A stretch of 64,000 nucleotides of DNA from Vitellaria paradoxa (GCA_019916065.1 CM034236.1:17561167-17625166), one strand, 5' to 3'. Shown: positions 34,170 to 47,025, counted from the first letter of the stretch. The notes: generated from the sequence alone by a model not told the origin. Made by a program: numbers and translations.

Positions 34170-34270
34170 AAGAAGGAGGCACCTTGGGCGCCCAAGGCTT
34201 GGGCGCACGGAACGTGGGCGCCCAAGGCTTGGGCGCACGATTGAGAAGAAGTTGGGCGCCCGAGCTATAG
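34170..34270 (+). repeat. GGGCGCCCAAGG tandem module
   Basis: Two near-identical copies of GGGCGCCCAAGGCTTGGGCG plus a third half copy. Each is itself a palindrome-rich unit (GGGCGCCC, CCAAGGCTTGG). Strikingly GC-rich against the AT-rich LTR around it. Confidence 0.85.
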
Positions 34271-35029
34271 CAGAAGTGACAGGTATAGGTTGTTCTGAAT
34301 TATGCAACCAAGCCCTCACACCTATATACTTATATCTAGCTAGGGGGAATGGGGGAGCTTGAAAAACATTATGGGAGATTAAAATATTAGCCAAATTATA
34401 TATATACATGTGTGTATGATGCAAGAGAGAGAGAAAGAAATGTTGGTTGGAAGAAAGGAACTGGGAAGAACACAAGGAGAACCGGGTGGAATTCTTAAGG
34501 GTAAGTCCTTCTAGCCTTGATTTAAGATCAAATTAACTTTGTAAATATGCAATGAAACACTCAAGGTGCCAATCTACGTAATTTGTTTGTTATTTAGATC
34601 AAAGGATGGAGTGATTGAATCCATCAAAGTTTTGAGCTTGAAACCGGGAATAGACCACCTCTTGTTCTTCATCTTTATTCAACTTGAGGTAGGGATTTTA
34701 TGCAACATTCTTACAATATATGATGTGTAACAAGTATTAAAATATCATTTGAGTAACCATTACAAGTTTTGATTTCATTTGTGGAAGAAAAATGGAGTTA
34801 TATGCACATATATATATAGGTATAGGTTAAGGGAGAGATAAGGATGTTTGATCCATAACTTGGCCATAGTTAATGAAAGCCAAAATTGTTGGTTTCTTTT
34901 GATGCCTATAAGCTTGGTGGTAATCTTAGAAACAAGAGATTTTAAGTATTTTGCCCTAAACATGGTCAAATTGAGGTTCCAAGTGTGGAGGATGTTAGAC
35001 TTGAAAAACAGAGCATGAAACGAACCACT

Positions 35030-35125
35030 CTGTGGGCGCACAAGGTATTATCAGTTGGGCGCACAAGACATGGGCGCTCAAGATCTTGGGCGCACGACCT
35101 ATTGATAGTTGGGCGCCTACTGAGG
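35030..35125 (+). repeat. Second GGGCGCAC module in the same LTR
   Basis: Five irregularly spaced words: GTGGGCGCACAAG, TTGGGCGCACAAG, ATGGGCGCTCAAG, TTGGGCGCACG and TTGGGCGCCTA. Related to the module at 34170-34270, about 860 bp upstream. Confidence 0.8.
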
Positions 35126-37794
35126 CTAGTATAGTTTCCTGACTTAGTTTATTTTTAGACATTGTACCCTAGGTCCATAAAGAGTTTAGTACCATGTTTT
35201 TGCATGATAATTTATTTGTCTAAATATATGAATTGAAGGTGTATTTCATACTCCAAAATGTTAATAAGTATTATTTACTTTGTGATACAAGAATGCATGC
35301 AACGTAATGTAAACTTTTGTTGATAAGTGATGGTAAATGAAATAAACTTTGAACAAGTGAATTGGAAGAAATGAAAATGTGATGAGCTTTATGATGAATT
35401 GAAATGTGGTTATACATTGATGGAAAACATTGATGATAAATGTGAACTCTTGGTAAAAGAGATTTGAATGTGATGAAATGATTGATTGTGTGCCGGGGGT
35501 TGTGGTGGGGTACGGAAATAAGAAAGGCTTTGGAGGTTACCCTTGGGTTAAAAGTTCCGGAACCTGCACAGGGTTTGGTATTCATGCCGGTGGGTTAGTA
35601 GCCCATAACATGGTGTGTATATTGGCTACTCGTGGCCCAGGACTGCAATCCTAAACGATGGTGTTCGATTTATCATTTTCATTGGGTCTGGACCCATAAA
35701 AGATGATATTGTGTATGGACCCAACCCCTAATGACTAGTGTGGATATGGTTATGTGATTGAATGATGAATAAATGATAATGTGGATATGGTTATGTGATT
35801 GAATGATGAATATGTGATAATATGTGGATATGGAATGTGATTGGATTTAATGTTGAGAAATTCAATAATGAAAAATAATTGGAATTGTATGTAACACTAT
35901 GATGATGTTGAATGATGATAAATATTTACTTAAGTTGAAAACTAATTGATATTGATGATTTGTTATAGCTTATAGAAAATGTTGAAGTATCTATGTATGT
36001 ATGATGATAAGCATGCATGTCTAGTTTACATACCATATATGTTAGTATATAGCATCGTGCACACAAGTGGACCGTACTCACGTCCCTACAGATTTTGTTG
36101 CAGGAACAAAATATAATAACCAGGTATGCTAATGGGGGTGGACTAGAAGTGCATTTGCATAAGCCATTCTAGACTTAGTAGAATTTTTGGTTGCTTATGT
36201 TAAATTTATATTTGAGGTTGTAATATTTTTTTTTTTATTTTGAGAGTCTCATTCGATTTGATTGTAAAGGCCCTAAGGCCTATATAATGTATGACCAGGA
36301 AGGATATGTTGTAGTTTGAGGCCTGGCACTAGTCGAGGCTAATTTTATGATATCTTAATATGGGTTATAGCTCACCAGGAGTTGTTGTGCTGCTCTGATC
36401 ATGGGATGGTAGTGTTAGTGCATATATATATATATATATATATTTGGTAATTTTGTATACTATTTGTGCATGTTATGTGTGTGTTTTATCACTCACCCCT
36501 CGGGTCACAAGACTTGGGGCGTGACAGAGGCTGCCCTATGCACACGCCTAAGTGGGGTTTGTGCATGCAACCCCCTGACACTTAGAATATATCAATGATT
36601 TAGCTATGTGATGTTATGAGATGTTTGATCGCTATCATTGGCTAATAGGCCAGGATGATGGGATGAAATGATAAGAACATTTTATATTTAAATAAATATA
36701 CATATTTATATATTAATTTTTGGTTTTGGGTTGGTACTAAAAATATGGTGTATTGATGTATCCTAGGATAAAGTCCCAAAACCTACGCAAGAATGTGTTG
36801 TCACAACCAGTAGATTAATCACCTACGAAATGAGACAGACGCTATCTACCATACCTTATGCCTGAGGTTTTACCTAGGTGGCTAACGTGTAATTGCGGTG
36901 TCACTTATATTAGCTAGGGTCAATATAAGCCTAGCTCAGAAGGGGCACAGGTTAGCAGTCTGTGGTTGCAGACTCGCTTGGCAAAGTATCTAACCCACTG
37001 AGTTTTGGTTTTAATTTAATATCTACTTAGATTAATAATGGGATAATTAGATGAAATGGTCTTTTTAGTATATTCTCGATTGAGGGGGTTAATGATATTA
37101 TATGATGTAATAATGATTTTATTTGCTCATATGTAACATAATAGGGCATACATTATATGCTTTCTTGGTCACAGTGGAAGCTAGTGGTTGTACCTATAGA
37201 CTCTGCCACAAGTTTTGGAATTGACTCTAAGATCGGGAAGTCTAGACTTTGTTAGTTCATTTTGAGAGCTTTATTGCTATAAATTGTATATTTTACTCTT
37301 TTGTTAACCTATGTGGCCTAAGGCAAGAATTTAACGAACATATTTGATATGGTCGTAATGGACCGGGTGGAGCCTTAGAATTGTACTTTTCTTTTAGAGC
37401 AGGGTTGCCTGGCCAAAGTCTAAGACTAGTCGTATCACCTATATTTTAAGTTCCATTAATTCTTTGTATTCTTATTTTACTGCTTTAATGGATTGTGTGG
37501 CTTTGATAAATATTTTATATCATGGAATATATGATGTAATGATGCATGATTGTATATCATAGTGAATCCCACTCCAAATTATAAAATTTGGGGCGTGACA
37601 AGTGTAACGTGAGTTTGAAAAGCATTCTTTTTCTTATGACATGGAATCCATTTAAGTTGAGCTTTTGTGATCCACCTTAAAGAGAAATTTGTTAGGCTTT
37701 AATCCACCCAAGCAATGGAAGCGCCATTATACTAATAAGATCAAAAGAACACAAAAAAAATCAAAAAGTTTGTGTTGGACAATTTATCTACTTA

Positions 37795-38042
37795 GGGGCT
37801 GTTTGGAAGACCAAATAGTGCAAAACAATAGAAAAAGTGTATTGCATCAATTACTTTTTGGCGTTTGGAAGGCCAATTAAAATTTTCTGACACAACCCAT
37901 TAGAAGGGGATTAAATGACTCGATCTAGCGATTTTCAGTTTAAAGTTTTAAATAAACACACAAAAAACGAGAGTGACAAAGTTAATAAAAGTTGGTAAAT
38001 ATTTGTAACCTTTTTGTAACTTTAACTATGCCAAATAGGGCC
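37795..38042. mobile_element. Small MITE-like element
   Basis: GGGGCTGTTTGGAAGACCAA on the left against inverted GGCCCTATTTGGCATAG on the right, 248 bp. An internal GTTTGGAAGGCCAATTA word near 37862 repeats the left end, suggesting a rearranged copy. Confidence 0.5.
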
Positions 38043-39120
38043 TTGATACATGTGGATATGAATATATTGATATCTGACCTATTAAAGATCTAATTTGATA
38101 AGTTTTATAAATATATTAATACATAAAATTTATCACATGGGATAATTCATATTTATTTTAATTGAGAGTCCTTTTCCACTAATTTTATAAATAAGAATTG
38201 AAAATTTTAAGTATTAAAGATTATAACACTTAAAACTCATATGTTATTAAAAATTAAATCATGCATAAGTTGATATTAGAATTTAATCTATTACAAAATT
38301 ATATCATGGTCTAGACCAAGACTCAGGTTCGGATATGCAACAGTTACTAAATACAACTTTTTATATGTTTTATAAAAGTTTGAAATTTTCAGTGATTTTA
38401 AAAAACTTTTAGTAAATTTTGATTATTTGGTAAAAGTTAAAGAAATGCTTAGAAATTTTTAGTAGCATTTAGTTGTTTGTTAAAAAATTGAAGAAATTTT
38501 TAGGGACTTTTAGAAAATTTTTGGTTATTCAGTAAAACAAGAAGTTAGAGACATTTGGTTATATATAAAAACATTTTTGAAATATAATTGAGTATCATTT
38601 TGTTGTATTCAATTAAAAAATATTGTATATACATATATTAACTTTATAAACAATTAATTTGTAATAACAGACTACTTTCCTCTATTATATATAAGTTGAT
38701 TGAACCAAATTAATTTATTTATACAATGTGTACTCGTGGCAGAAGAAAAAGATATTTTGAATTTAAGTACTTTTACATAGACTTATGATAGACCAAAAAT
38801 CTCAGTGTAAGTTTTAACTTACAAAAATATCTTGATAGTTTTATTGAAATTATAAAACGAAAATACACTATTATATTTTTATACAAGTCATATTTTATCT
38901 TACTAAATATATAGAATATTCATGTTAGTACGAAACATGTAGTTAACTAAATTAAGTTAAAATTACAAATGTTACTTTCAAGAATGTGGGCACATCGTTA
39001 GGAATTAATTATTCAAGGGTGAAGGCGTATAATACTTTTTTGTTGAGACAACAAAGTGATGAGTCCACCACATAGTTTGGTCATCTTCTAATGAACCCAT
39101 GAAAAATGTTATCATTTACT
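38043..39120. other. AT-rich stretch, nothing recognised
   Basis: No gene. One region (38390-38550) repeats GAAATTTTTAG-like words at short intervals. No paired ends. Confidence 0.5.
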
Positions 39121-39695
39121 TAGGGATGGTTTGGTTATGAAAAAATTAGTCTTTATTTTTTTTTTGGCAATTTTTTTCGTCTTATACGTTTTTTTTATCA
39201 ATATTTAATTTTTTTGAGAGATGTACATTTTAGGTGTGTTAGTCGCATTCATAAATAAAATAATTAAACAATTCATGTCTGTTTGTGTAACAAAGAAATG
39301 AAAAAAATTTATTTTTATTTTTTTCTAGCTTTTGATTAGGTGGATGTGATTTTTTTGATTTCATTTTTTACAATACGATTAACACATTTAAAAGTTACAA
39401 TTTCAAAAAAAAAAAAAATCAAATTTTGCTTAAAAAAATCATAAAACGCAAAAAAAAAAAAAAAAAAGTTACAAAAGAAAAATTAGTTTTTCGTTGGTTT
39501 TTTACCCAAACGAATAGCATTTATCCAAACCGTTGTGAATTTTTTGATTTTTTTTTTTTATGAATGCGATTAATGCACCTAAAAATTACAACTTTTAAAA
39601 AGAAAATCTAACTGATGAAAATACGTCATATTAGACAAAAAAATCTACAAAAAAAAAAGAGTAAAAGTGCTGTTTTGTAATCAAACGAAGCCTTA
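39121..39695. mobile_element. MITE-like element
   Basis: Left TAGGGATGGTTTGGTTATGA and inverted right TAAGGCTTCGTTTGATTACA form imperfect terminal repeats. The interior has poly-A/poly-T runs and internal CCCAAACGAATAGCATTTAT and TTATCCAAACCGTTGTG words, suggesting two nested or tandem copies. Confidence 0.5.
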
Positions 39696-39700
39696 ATTAG

Positions 39701-39948
39701 GTTCCTTTTGAAGTGCCACATTTTGTTAAAAAGTCAGATTTTGCTAACTTTAAGTTTCTTGGGTGTTTGGTATATTTCTCAAAAAGTTAGAACAAAATTG
39801 ATAAAAATTAGAGAAAAGTATAAAGTTGGAAAAAATTAATAAAAGTTAGTAAAAGATTGAAAATGTTGGTAAAAGTGGTGAAAGGTAAAAAAAAAAAAAT
39901 GAGGAAAGTTAGAGTTTGTTGACAAAATTTGACACTCCAAACTATTGC
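39701..39948. mobile_element. MITE-like element
   Basis: Left TTTTGAAGTGCCACATTTTG and inverted right GTTTGGAGTGTCAAATTTTG match well. Starts immediately after the previous element. About 250 bp, non-coding, with repeated AAAAGTTAGTAAAAG words. Confidence 0.55.
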
Positions 39949-40547
39949 TATATGATTATTTTAACAATTAACGGTCCGTAATGTTTAATTTGCAGCTGTA
40001 ACTCAAAGTATCAATACCTACTTTATTCGAGTATTAATACAAATTAAGCGACCACCTAGAAATGTTGCTAGATAGTCAAATCAACATAATTATTTGTTTA
40101 AGCTTGATTTTGCCTAACCTATTCTTTGACTTTTACATGAAGTAATCAACTTCTTTTTGCCAGCCTGAAAATTGACATAAAGATGGAGACAAGTTTAAGC
40201 TTTTACTTGATGTGAATGAAGAAAGTTTTATTTTTTTTTTATCATTGCATGGTTGGTGACTACTCAATAATTAGGTTGCCATTTGACTTTGATATATTGA
40301 TAAAAGGTAAAAGCCACAGGGTTTGTGGATCATTTGAGATCATTGTTGTCAATAAACTAAAAGGTTGTTACTCAATTCTTCCTCATTTGTTTACTATTTT
40401 ATATTTATTTATTTATTTTAAGGTTGGCATTTTTTTTTTGAGAAAATAAAAGTGAAATAAAAATAAAACTACTTGATGAATCAGTTAATTGGGTGATTCC
40501 CCTTCAGGTCACGAAGAACAATTTGTTCTTGAATACATTGGTGTGAT

Positions 40548-41087
40548 CATGGGTGGACCTATGAAAGGTAGGGAGCAAGTAACTCTCTTGGTTTTAGATA
40601 TGAAATTACCAAATACCTTCGATATTTTAGCTTTATTAAAAAGTGAAATTAATTAAAATTAGGATGCTTCAGCTTTATTAAAAGAATTAAGGTTAACTCA
40701 AAATTTTTAAGCATAAAAGGAATGTAGAAGAATCGAATCCAAGTATTTTTTTATGAAATAAAATACATTATCTCACTAAACTATTAAATACTTTTGTGTA
40801 TAACATTTAAAAATAAAACTTAATAAATTTTATAAGTAATTAAATATAACAATAATTATACTTTTTTTAGTAACGAGGAACATTGTTATTAAATCTCAGG
40901 TTCTGCTAAAGGACCAGTTGAACCATTAAACTGTAAAAAAAGTATATTTACTAGTTTAATATCAAACAGTAATTTTATATATTCTTAAAAAGTAACATTG
41001 TTTCTCCTCTATAACCCCACTATAATTTGTTATCCTCTTCTTGAATATACCTAGTGCCCCCTGGTGAGAATCCTAGATCGGCCCCTG
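40548..41087. mobile_element. Non-autonomous hAT element
   Basis: Left end CATGGGTGGACCTATGAAAG and inverted right end CAGGGGCCGATCTAGGATTC are variants of plant hAT ends (CAGTGGCGGA type). The flanks carry an 8-bp duplication with one difference, GGTGTGAT at 40540-40547 and GGTGTGGT at 41088-41095. 540 bp, no coding region. Confidence 0.75.
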
Positions 41088-41095
41088 GGTGTGGT

Positions 41096-42746
41096 ACCTA
41101 TCAAAAAATTTTTGATATTTAAGTTAGTCATTAAATCGAGAATTCAATTTGACAAAGTTTCGGTATATGCAAAATATATCACACTTTGAGGATTGATGGA
41201 ATCTTTTTTATATATGCTTGTGAATGGAACGAGCCATGTGAGGATCTTGTTTGTTATGGGAATGGTTATCCTTCCATATGTGGAATATGTCAAGATCCCA
41301 TAAATGTCACCTTCGAATACAGATAGGCTGTTATTTCCAAAACTGATGAGACTTGTGTGATTACAGGCGAGAATCTTGGGGAAGTCCCATGGATGTATAT
41401 TCCAGTAGTCGTTCTGTTTGGAATGTGAGCTTGAGATTGACTAAGCAGGTCATGGCCGACCTGAGCTGAGTTGACTAGCTTGTGCACGGCCATATTATAC
41501 CCTGTTTAGCTCTTCGAGGTTAGGACTTCTCTCCCATTGCTACTTATATACATTCATTTTGTATGATTAATTAAATAAATATCAATAACTCAATAATTCA
41601 CTTTCCATCATTAACATAATAAAAAATAATTAGTTTGGGTTTAAATATGACTAATCCATCATCTTGATATACAACCAAAATAAATAATTCTGTGCACACC
41701 GCCTGAGTGGCCCACCCAAAAATTATTTTTATAGCATAATTTTTTTGTTTGTATAAATTTAGCCTAGTCTAAATTTTTTTTAACCCAGTTTAGATTTTTG
41801 TGACTCAGTCCAGTCCACTCTAAATTAAACTCTTGTGACTCTTACTTGTCAGCCTAGATGAATCCAAAGTTTTATGTCAACCCAAATGAATCTAAAATCT
41901 TGGGTCCGCCCATGACAGTTGATTGTGCAACACATGCCTCCTCCTCCTCCTTCTCCACCTTCAAGGCAAAAAGGTTTTTGATGCTCATCATTTCTTTTTC
42001 TTCTTTTTATTCTTCTTCAAAAGAAGAAGAAGCTCATACATTATGAAGTGAAATTTAATTGTTTCATTACTAACTTATTACTCACTTTCGCATAACTCTT
42101 TTCAGAGAGCAAAAGTATTAAAGGAATGGCACAATAATTTTTGAATTACTTCTTTTGCACATATTTTGCCTGTAGGTAGATATAAGTAGTTATGGTGCTT
42201 AAATGTTTTACAAAAATTAGTGACTTTGCCAACTACCACTCTTACTACTTTATACAATAGTATAAATTGTTACTACTATATAACATTATTAGCTATTTGA
42301 TTTTGTATAGTCCTGAAATCCAAATTGAAGTAACCTCTATGTATAGTAGTATTACTTGGGGACCTGGAAACATATATATATATATATATTTGGAAACTAA
42401 ATATAATTTGACATAATTAATATATAGAGGATAGAGGGCGATTTTTGGGGAGAATAATTTCAAAATCTTATTTTAGTCTTTATTAATTCTTCAATTCTTG
42501 TTTCCTAATTAGTTTTCCCAGTTTTTTTCCCCCTCTTTTAATTTTAACACAAAAGCCCATGGATTTGATCTAGAACTAAAAATTACTGCAAGCATTTTGG
42601 GTTAGCTTGTAAGCGGGCTGAATTAGAATCCCCCATGACCCACTTCGCCGGCCCATTTCATCTTGGGATTCCTTCAGAAGATGACAACCCCACACAGCAG
42701 TTTGTTAACCAGCTAGCTAATCCACAAGCCAGTTTCTGCACAACTA
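41096..42746. other. Gene-free stretch
   Basis: Holds a hAT-end-like word (CTTGGGTCCGCCCATG at about 41900-41915) without a convincing partner, an (AT)n run at about 42373-42388, and CTCCTCCTCCTTCTCC and GAAGAAGAAG simple sequence near 41940-42030. No supported gene. Confidence 0.5.
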
Positions 42747-43070
42747 CGGCCATCTTTGGAAGACTAAATTTTTTAAGTTTTTAAAATTATTACAAATTTT
42801 TATAAATTTTTATTAATTTTTACCAATTTTTAGTAATTCTATTTTTTGTACGTCTATTTTAAAACTCTAATTTTCAAACTTTTATAAACTTTTACAAAAT
42901 TTTGCCAATTATCAATTTTTGTCAACTTTCTAACAATTGTTTTAATCGGAACCGTTCGAACGAGTGGGTGAAACTACACTCAAATAGGTTACGTCAGAAA
43001 GTTTGTCTTTCAAACGCTAAAAAGCGACTGATGAATCTAACTTTTTCTAATGTTTGTCTTCTAGACGCCG
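42747..43070. mobile_element. Possible MITE
   Basis: CGGCCATCTTTGGAAGAC at the left and inverted CGGCGTCTAGAAGACAAA at the right, with a left interior of TTTTTATAAATTTTTATT-like words. Terminal match is moderate and no target duplication was found. Confidence 0.35.
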
Positions 43071-43952
43071 TATTTTGTATTTCTATATATAATATATTTA
43101 AGATTTTTTTTTTATCAGGATGTTATTCAAATCCTCTCGTAAAAAATTTCTCTTATTGGCCAGCCTTTTTTATTTAAATTTAAATCCTTTTACAATACGT
43201 TTTTCTTATTTTTTTGTGTAAGATATTTTTGTATAAAAAAAAACTTTTATTATAGAAAATTTTACGTTGAAGCAAGCCCCGAGTACAAGTAAGTTGAAAC
43301 AATGTTTTTTCTACATGAGGCGAGTTAGCTCAACATCTAATGTCCCCAGATGTCCTATAACTGGCCCCTTCACTTTTCGAGATAAAAATGAACATAACAA
43401 AGTTGGCCCGGGTTCTGTTTTAAATAAATTAAAATAAAAGATCACCACACACTCTTCTTTTGTTTGATTAACAAATAAATTGAAGGATGTGAAAAGGATT
43501 TATGCATAACTTAGGTTAAATGATGGAATATATATATATATATATAATGGTTTCTGTGTCGTGGCATTACTATAGATTTAAAGCTTTTTTATTTTACGGT
43601 TATAGAAATTTTATATTAGTCCTGACTTTTTCATTTAATCACTAATTTTCAACTTTTTCTTGTAATTTTTAAAATTATTTTCACTGTCTGCATATTATAC
43701 AGAATTTTGTTGGTGAAGAATATGCTTAAAAAAATTAATTAAACTATAATTTATTGGGCATGTGTTATGGAACTCATCATGAATATTACATGTATTTAAA
43801 TACGGTACTATGAAATATATTTTTAACAAAAACCCAAGGATAAATCTCTTATTCGGTTGTTACTGAATGATTTTGTTTCAAATTGCATTCATGTCCCACT
43901 ATTAATGGTAAGGAGGAGTGTTAGACTCCAAAATCCACAATTTAGAGAGATG
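43071..43952. other. AT-rich stretch, nothing recognised
   Basis: Contains an (AT)n run at about 43529-43548. No reading frame or paired repeat. Confidence 0.5.
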
Positions 43953-44725
43953 TGTCACGTCCCGAATTTTCATAACCCAAATGCCTAAGCACTAAATCAC
44001 GTGTGTTCAGTATAACTCTGGCCCCTCAGTCCTAGTCTATCAATAGGTCTGGCTCCATAGTCGCAATTTATCAAATTTTACCTTAATAGGCTAAATATAC
44101 GCTAATATAGTCGTATATACACTTTGTAGGTTTTTAACCTATGGGCTATGCTAAACAACCCTGTGTGGGTTTTTGGGCTTTCAACCCTTGAGATCTAAAA
44201 CCCACTCTTTTAGTACCCTCTATGACCCTAATATCAAAAATCATTATCAATTCATATTCCTTTAATAGCACATGCATCATACATAAGATTCTCCCTAATT
44301 AGGTTCTTTGTGTTCATCCCTTTATTATAAAAGTTTTATAAAGCATAATTGTATTTCAAGCTTAAGTTGCATGTTGCCTATAGCATGCCTGTGTTTAAAC
44401 AAGTAAACAAATCACCTAAACTCACAACATCACATGTTTAAAAGGCATACGGTTAACCAAGCTCAATGGCAGACCCAGGAATCTGAGTCAATGTGGGTCA
44501 AATCACAATTAAAATTTTAAATTCCAAACAAATGCAGAAAATATGATAAAATACAAAATATTATGTACTGATATGAAATGTTTCTTATACAAGATAACAT
44601 TCAAATTAATAAAACAAGTTATAACAACCCCCTTCGTTTTTTCATATTTTGAAAACGTTGCAAAGTAACTTCATTGTCAATAGTTTCGAATATGTCTCTT
44701 TCAATGTTTGTCACCAAGTAAGCAT

Positions 44726-47025
44726 TCATCCACCCATCCCCCATACAATTATGTAGTGAAGTCTTTTAATATTCGTTGTAGAAAAAACTCTCTCAACTGA
44801 TGCGGTTGCAACTTGCAAGATTAGGACCAACTTCAGTAGCAAATATACCAATGGATAAACAATATCCTTTTTCATCTTAACTAATTTTTGAGCAAGTTTA
44901 CCAATCCCGATCACTTAAGAAAATTGATCGTTAGACCTCATATCTATGACATAGGTCTCAAGTTGATTATCAAGTATTATAAGATCTAATGGGGAAAAAT
45001 CAAGTGAATAAAATTTTGCAGAACGAAATAATTTTCTCTTATCAAAAGTAGCAAATGAATTGCTCAGATCAAGAGATGCCATACATAGCAACAGCTCTAT
45101 ACTCACCTTATTAAAATGGTTGTTCAACTCTTAAAATTGCATATCTATCACTGTAGATAACAAATCAACCCAATAATGGTGAAGATTTGTGGTTTCTTAA
45201 GCATTACGATGTGATCTCCCTCAAAGCACAAACAAATCTTCCATGTTTGGAATAACTATGTCATGTTTAGTACAAACAACTATGTCATGCTTAGTACAAA
45301 ACAATGAAACTTCATCCATCAAATATTTCCATCCATCATCTCTCAAGTTTTGTAGTCATTGCTTGAATACATTGACAAGAGTCATGACATTTATAATATC
45401 TTGATTTCTCTTTTGTAATGCTTGTGACAACTCAATTGTAATTCCCGACATAGTTTTCATTAAGTGCAACTTGAATGCAAATTCAAAAGATTGGATGGCA
45501 TTTGATGCATCATTTGCTTCATCTTTTTGGTTTGAATATGCTCCATTATTGTCTACAACCTCAAGCACATCAATCACTAAGGAGAATAACAGAATCAAAC
45601 TCAATAATGTATTATAATGTGAACCCCAACATATGTCTCCAACTCTTTTAAATGTTGCTTTTTAATTCAAACCTTGTCCAAACATGATTTCACCACTACA
45701 AATTCCTTTAAATACCTTTTCAAACTATTTCTCTTGTAGAATGTCCCTTTTGTACAGAAGGCTCCAACAATATTTCACAAATTTGTAACTAAGTTAAAGA
45801 ATGAACAATTTTTTTTTTTTTTGTAGCTACTACAAGTGTCAATTGAAGTTGATGAGCAAAGCAGTGGACATAAAAAACAGATTCATTCTCTAATATAATC
45901 AAAGTTTTCAAACCATTGAACTCACTTTGTATATTGCTAGCTCTATTATAACCATGGCCTTGCAAACTTAACATACTCACTCCATGTGTAGCAAAAAGAG
46001 ACTCAATGGCTGCTTTAAGTGACAAAGCAGTAGCATATGTAACATGTACAATGCCAAGAAAGTGCTCAATGATGCATCATCTTTTGTCCACATAGCGTAA
46101 AATAACTGCCATTTTTTTCCACTGATATGTCACGGGATTCAGAAACTAAGACAGAAAATAATTCATCTCCCATATCTTTTAGGATTGCATCTTTGGTCTC
46201 AACTGCACAAGCATTCACAATATCTTTTTGAATTTTTGGAGTCATCATTTTTAAGTTTTCAGGAGCATTATTCAATATAGTTTGCTTGATAATCTGATCG
46301 TGGTCTGCATACCACTGTAGAAGTTTAAGAAAGTTTCCTCGATTTCTTGATTGAGCTGATTCATCATGACCATGAAAAGACAAAACTTGACATAAAAGAA
46401 ACCTAATGCAATCAATCAATGCCGCTAAGCAAATATGGTAATCAATTCGAGATTGATCAGATTGATTTGATAAACACACTTTAATATGTTGACTTTGTTT
46501 CATTAGATTCTCACAAGCTATCACACATTTGTTATGTATGCTGTTATGGTCTCCAACATGCATATTTATTCTTCCTTTTGTTTTCCAATTTACAAATCCT
46601 TAACCAACAAATGAATCACTACCTTCTTGTTCACCATGTTCAAGCTTAAACAGATAACAACACAAGCAAAATGCTGCATCTCTTGCTATGATATACTCTA
46701 ACCAATTACCATGTTCATTGAACTACACAGGAATAAATCTACGTTTATCCTTTCCAAATTTTCTCCAAGGAAACACATGATTTCTAGGTTGATAAGGGCC
46801 TCTTTGTAAATATGTTCTTTCAACTCTCTCTCTATCATTAACATCATAAGCATAAATACTTTTTCTTAATCCAGGATCACCAGAAAGATCATCTAAATTA
46901 GCGTGTACACTAGGAGCGGGAGTGGGAGGAATATTTGAAGAGATTTGTGTATTATGAGAACTTTGACATTCTTGAGAATTGGAATCTTCCACTTTAATTA
47001 TTTTTCTCTTAAAATATCTTTTCAC
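44726..47025 (-). pseudogene. hAT transposase / ZMYM1-like (DUF4371) pseudogene
   Basis: Conceptual minus-strand reading gives the order of plant hAT transposases annotated as zinc finger MYM-type 1-like. MKRYFKRK and a D/S-rich leader are followed by LSGDPGLRKSI, YQPRNHVFPWRKFGKDKRRF, then (past a stop at about 46720) NWLEYIIARDAAFCLCCYLF, the TTF-type zinc-finger region. Next comes the DUF4371 core (MHVGDHNSIHNK, QSDQSRIDYH, SFHGHDESAQSRNRGNFLKL, NAPENLKMMTPKIQKDIVNA, LFSVLVSESRDIS). Then come GHGYNRASNIQSEFNGLKTL and YVHCFAHQLQLTL. The C-terminal dimerisation block (ATASVERVFSTTN) is near 44770-44830. Several stops and frameshifts separate these blocks (for example near 46720, 46600 and 46065), so no full protein can be made. 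Intact relatives are about 700-800 aa. Confidence 0.9.

Larger units (their letters stand above)
34001..36526 (+). mobile_element. Nested gypsy-type solo LTR
   Basis: Ends ACTTGGGGCGTGACA at 36526. The flanks read continuously once it is removed (GAGG on the left, GAGGC on the right, then text like the surrounding LTR). The start is about TAGTAATACC at 34001, slightly degraded from TGTAATAACC. About 2.5 kb, no primer site or coding region. Contains GC-rich GGGCGC modules, an (AT)n run at about 36422-36443, and the LTR-typical GAGGTAGGG sequence near 34685. Confidence 0.65.
32690..37600 (+). mobile_element. Gypsy-type LTR (plus), interrupted by a second LTR
   Basis: Ends at 37600 in TTGGGGCGTGACA, the LTR terminus seen elsewhere in the window. 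AGTGT follows (37601-37605) and also precedes a possible start at 32690 (32685-32689), but that start (TAAGATGC) lacks the usual TG. The start and duplication are therefore tentative. Without the nested LTR its length would be about 2.4 kb. Carries GC-rich modules (32745-32900 and 33800-33990) based on GTGCACACGA/GCATGCACAC words. No primer site follows, so it is probably a solo LTR. Confidence 0.5.

Noticed and set aside
41704..41915. Possible hAT element between GAGTGGCCCACCC and GGGTCCGCCCATG
   Set aside because: Ends match only partly and no 8-bp duplication is present.
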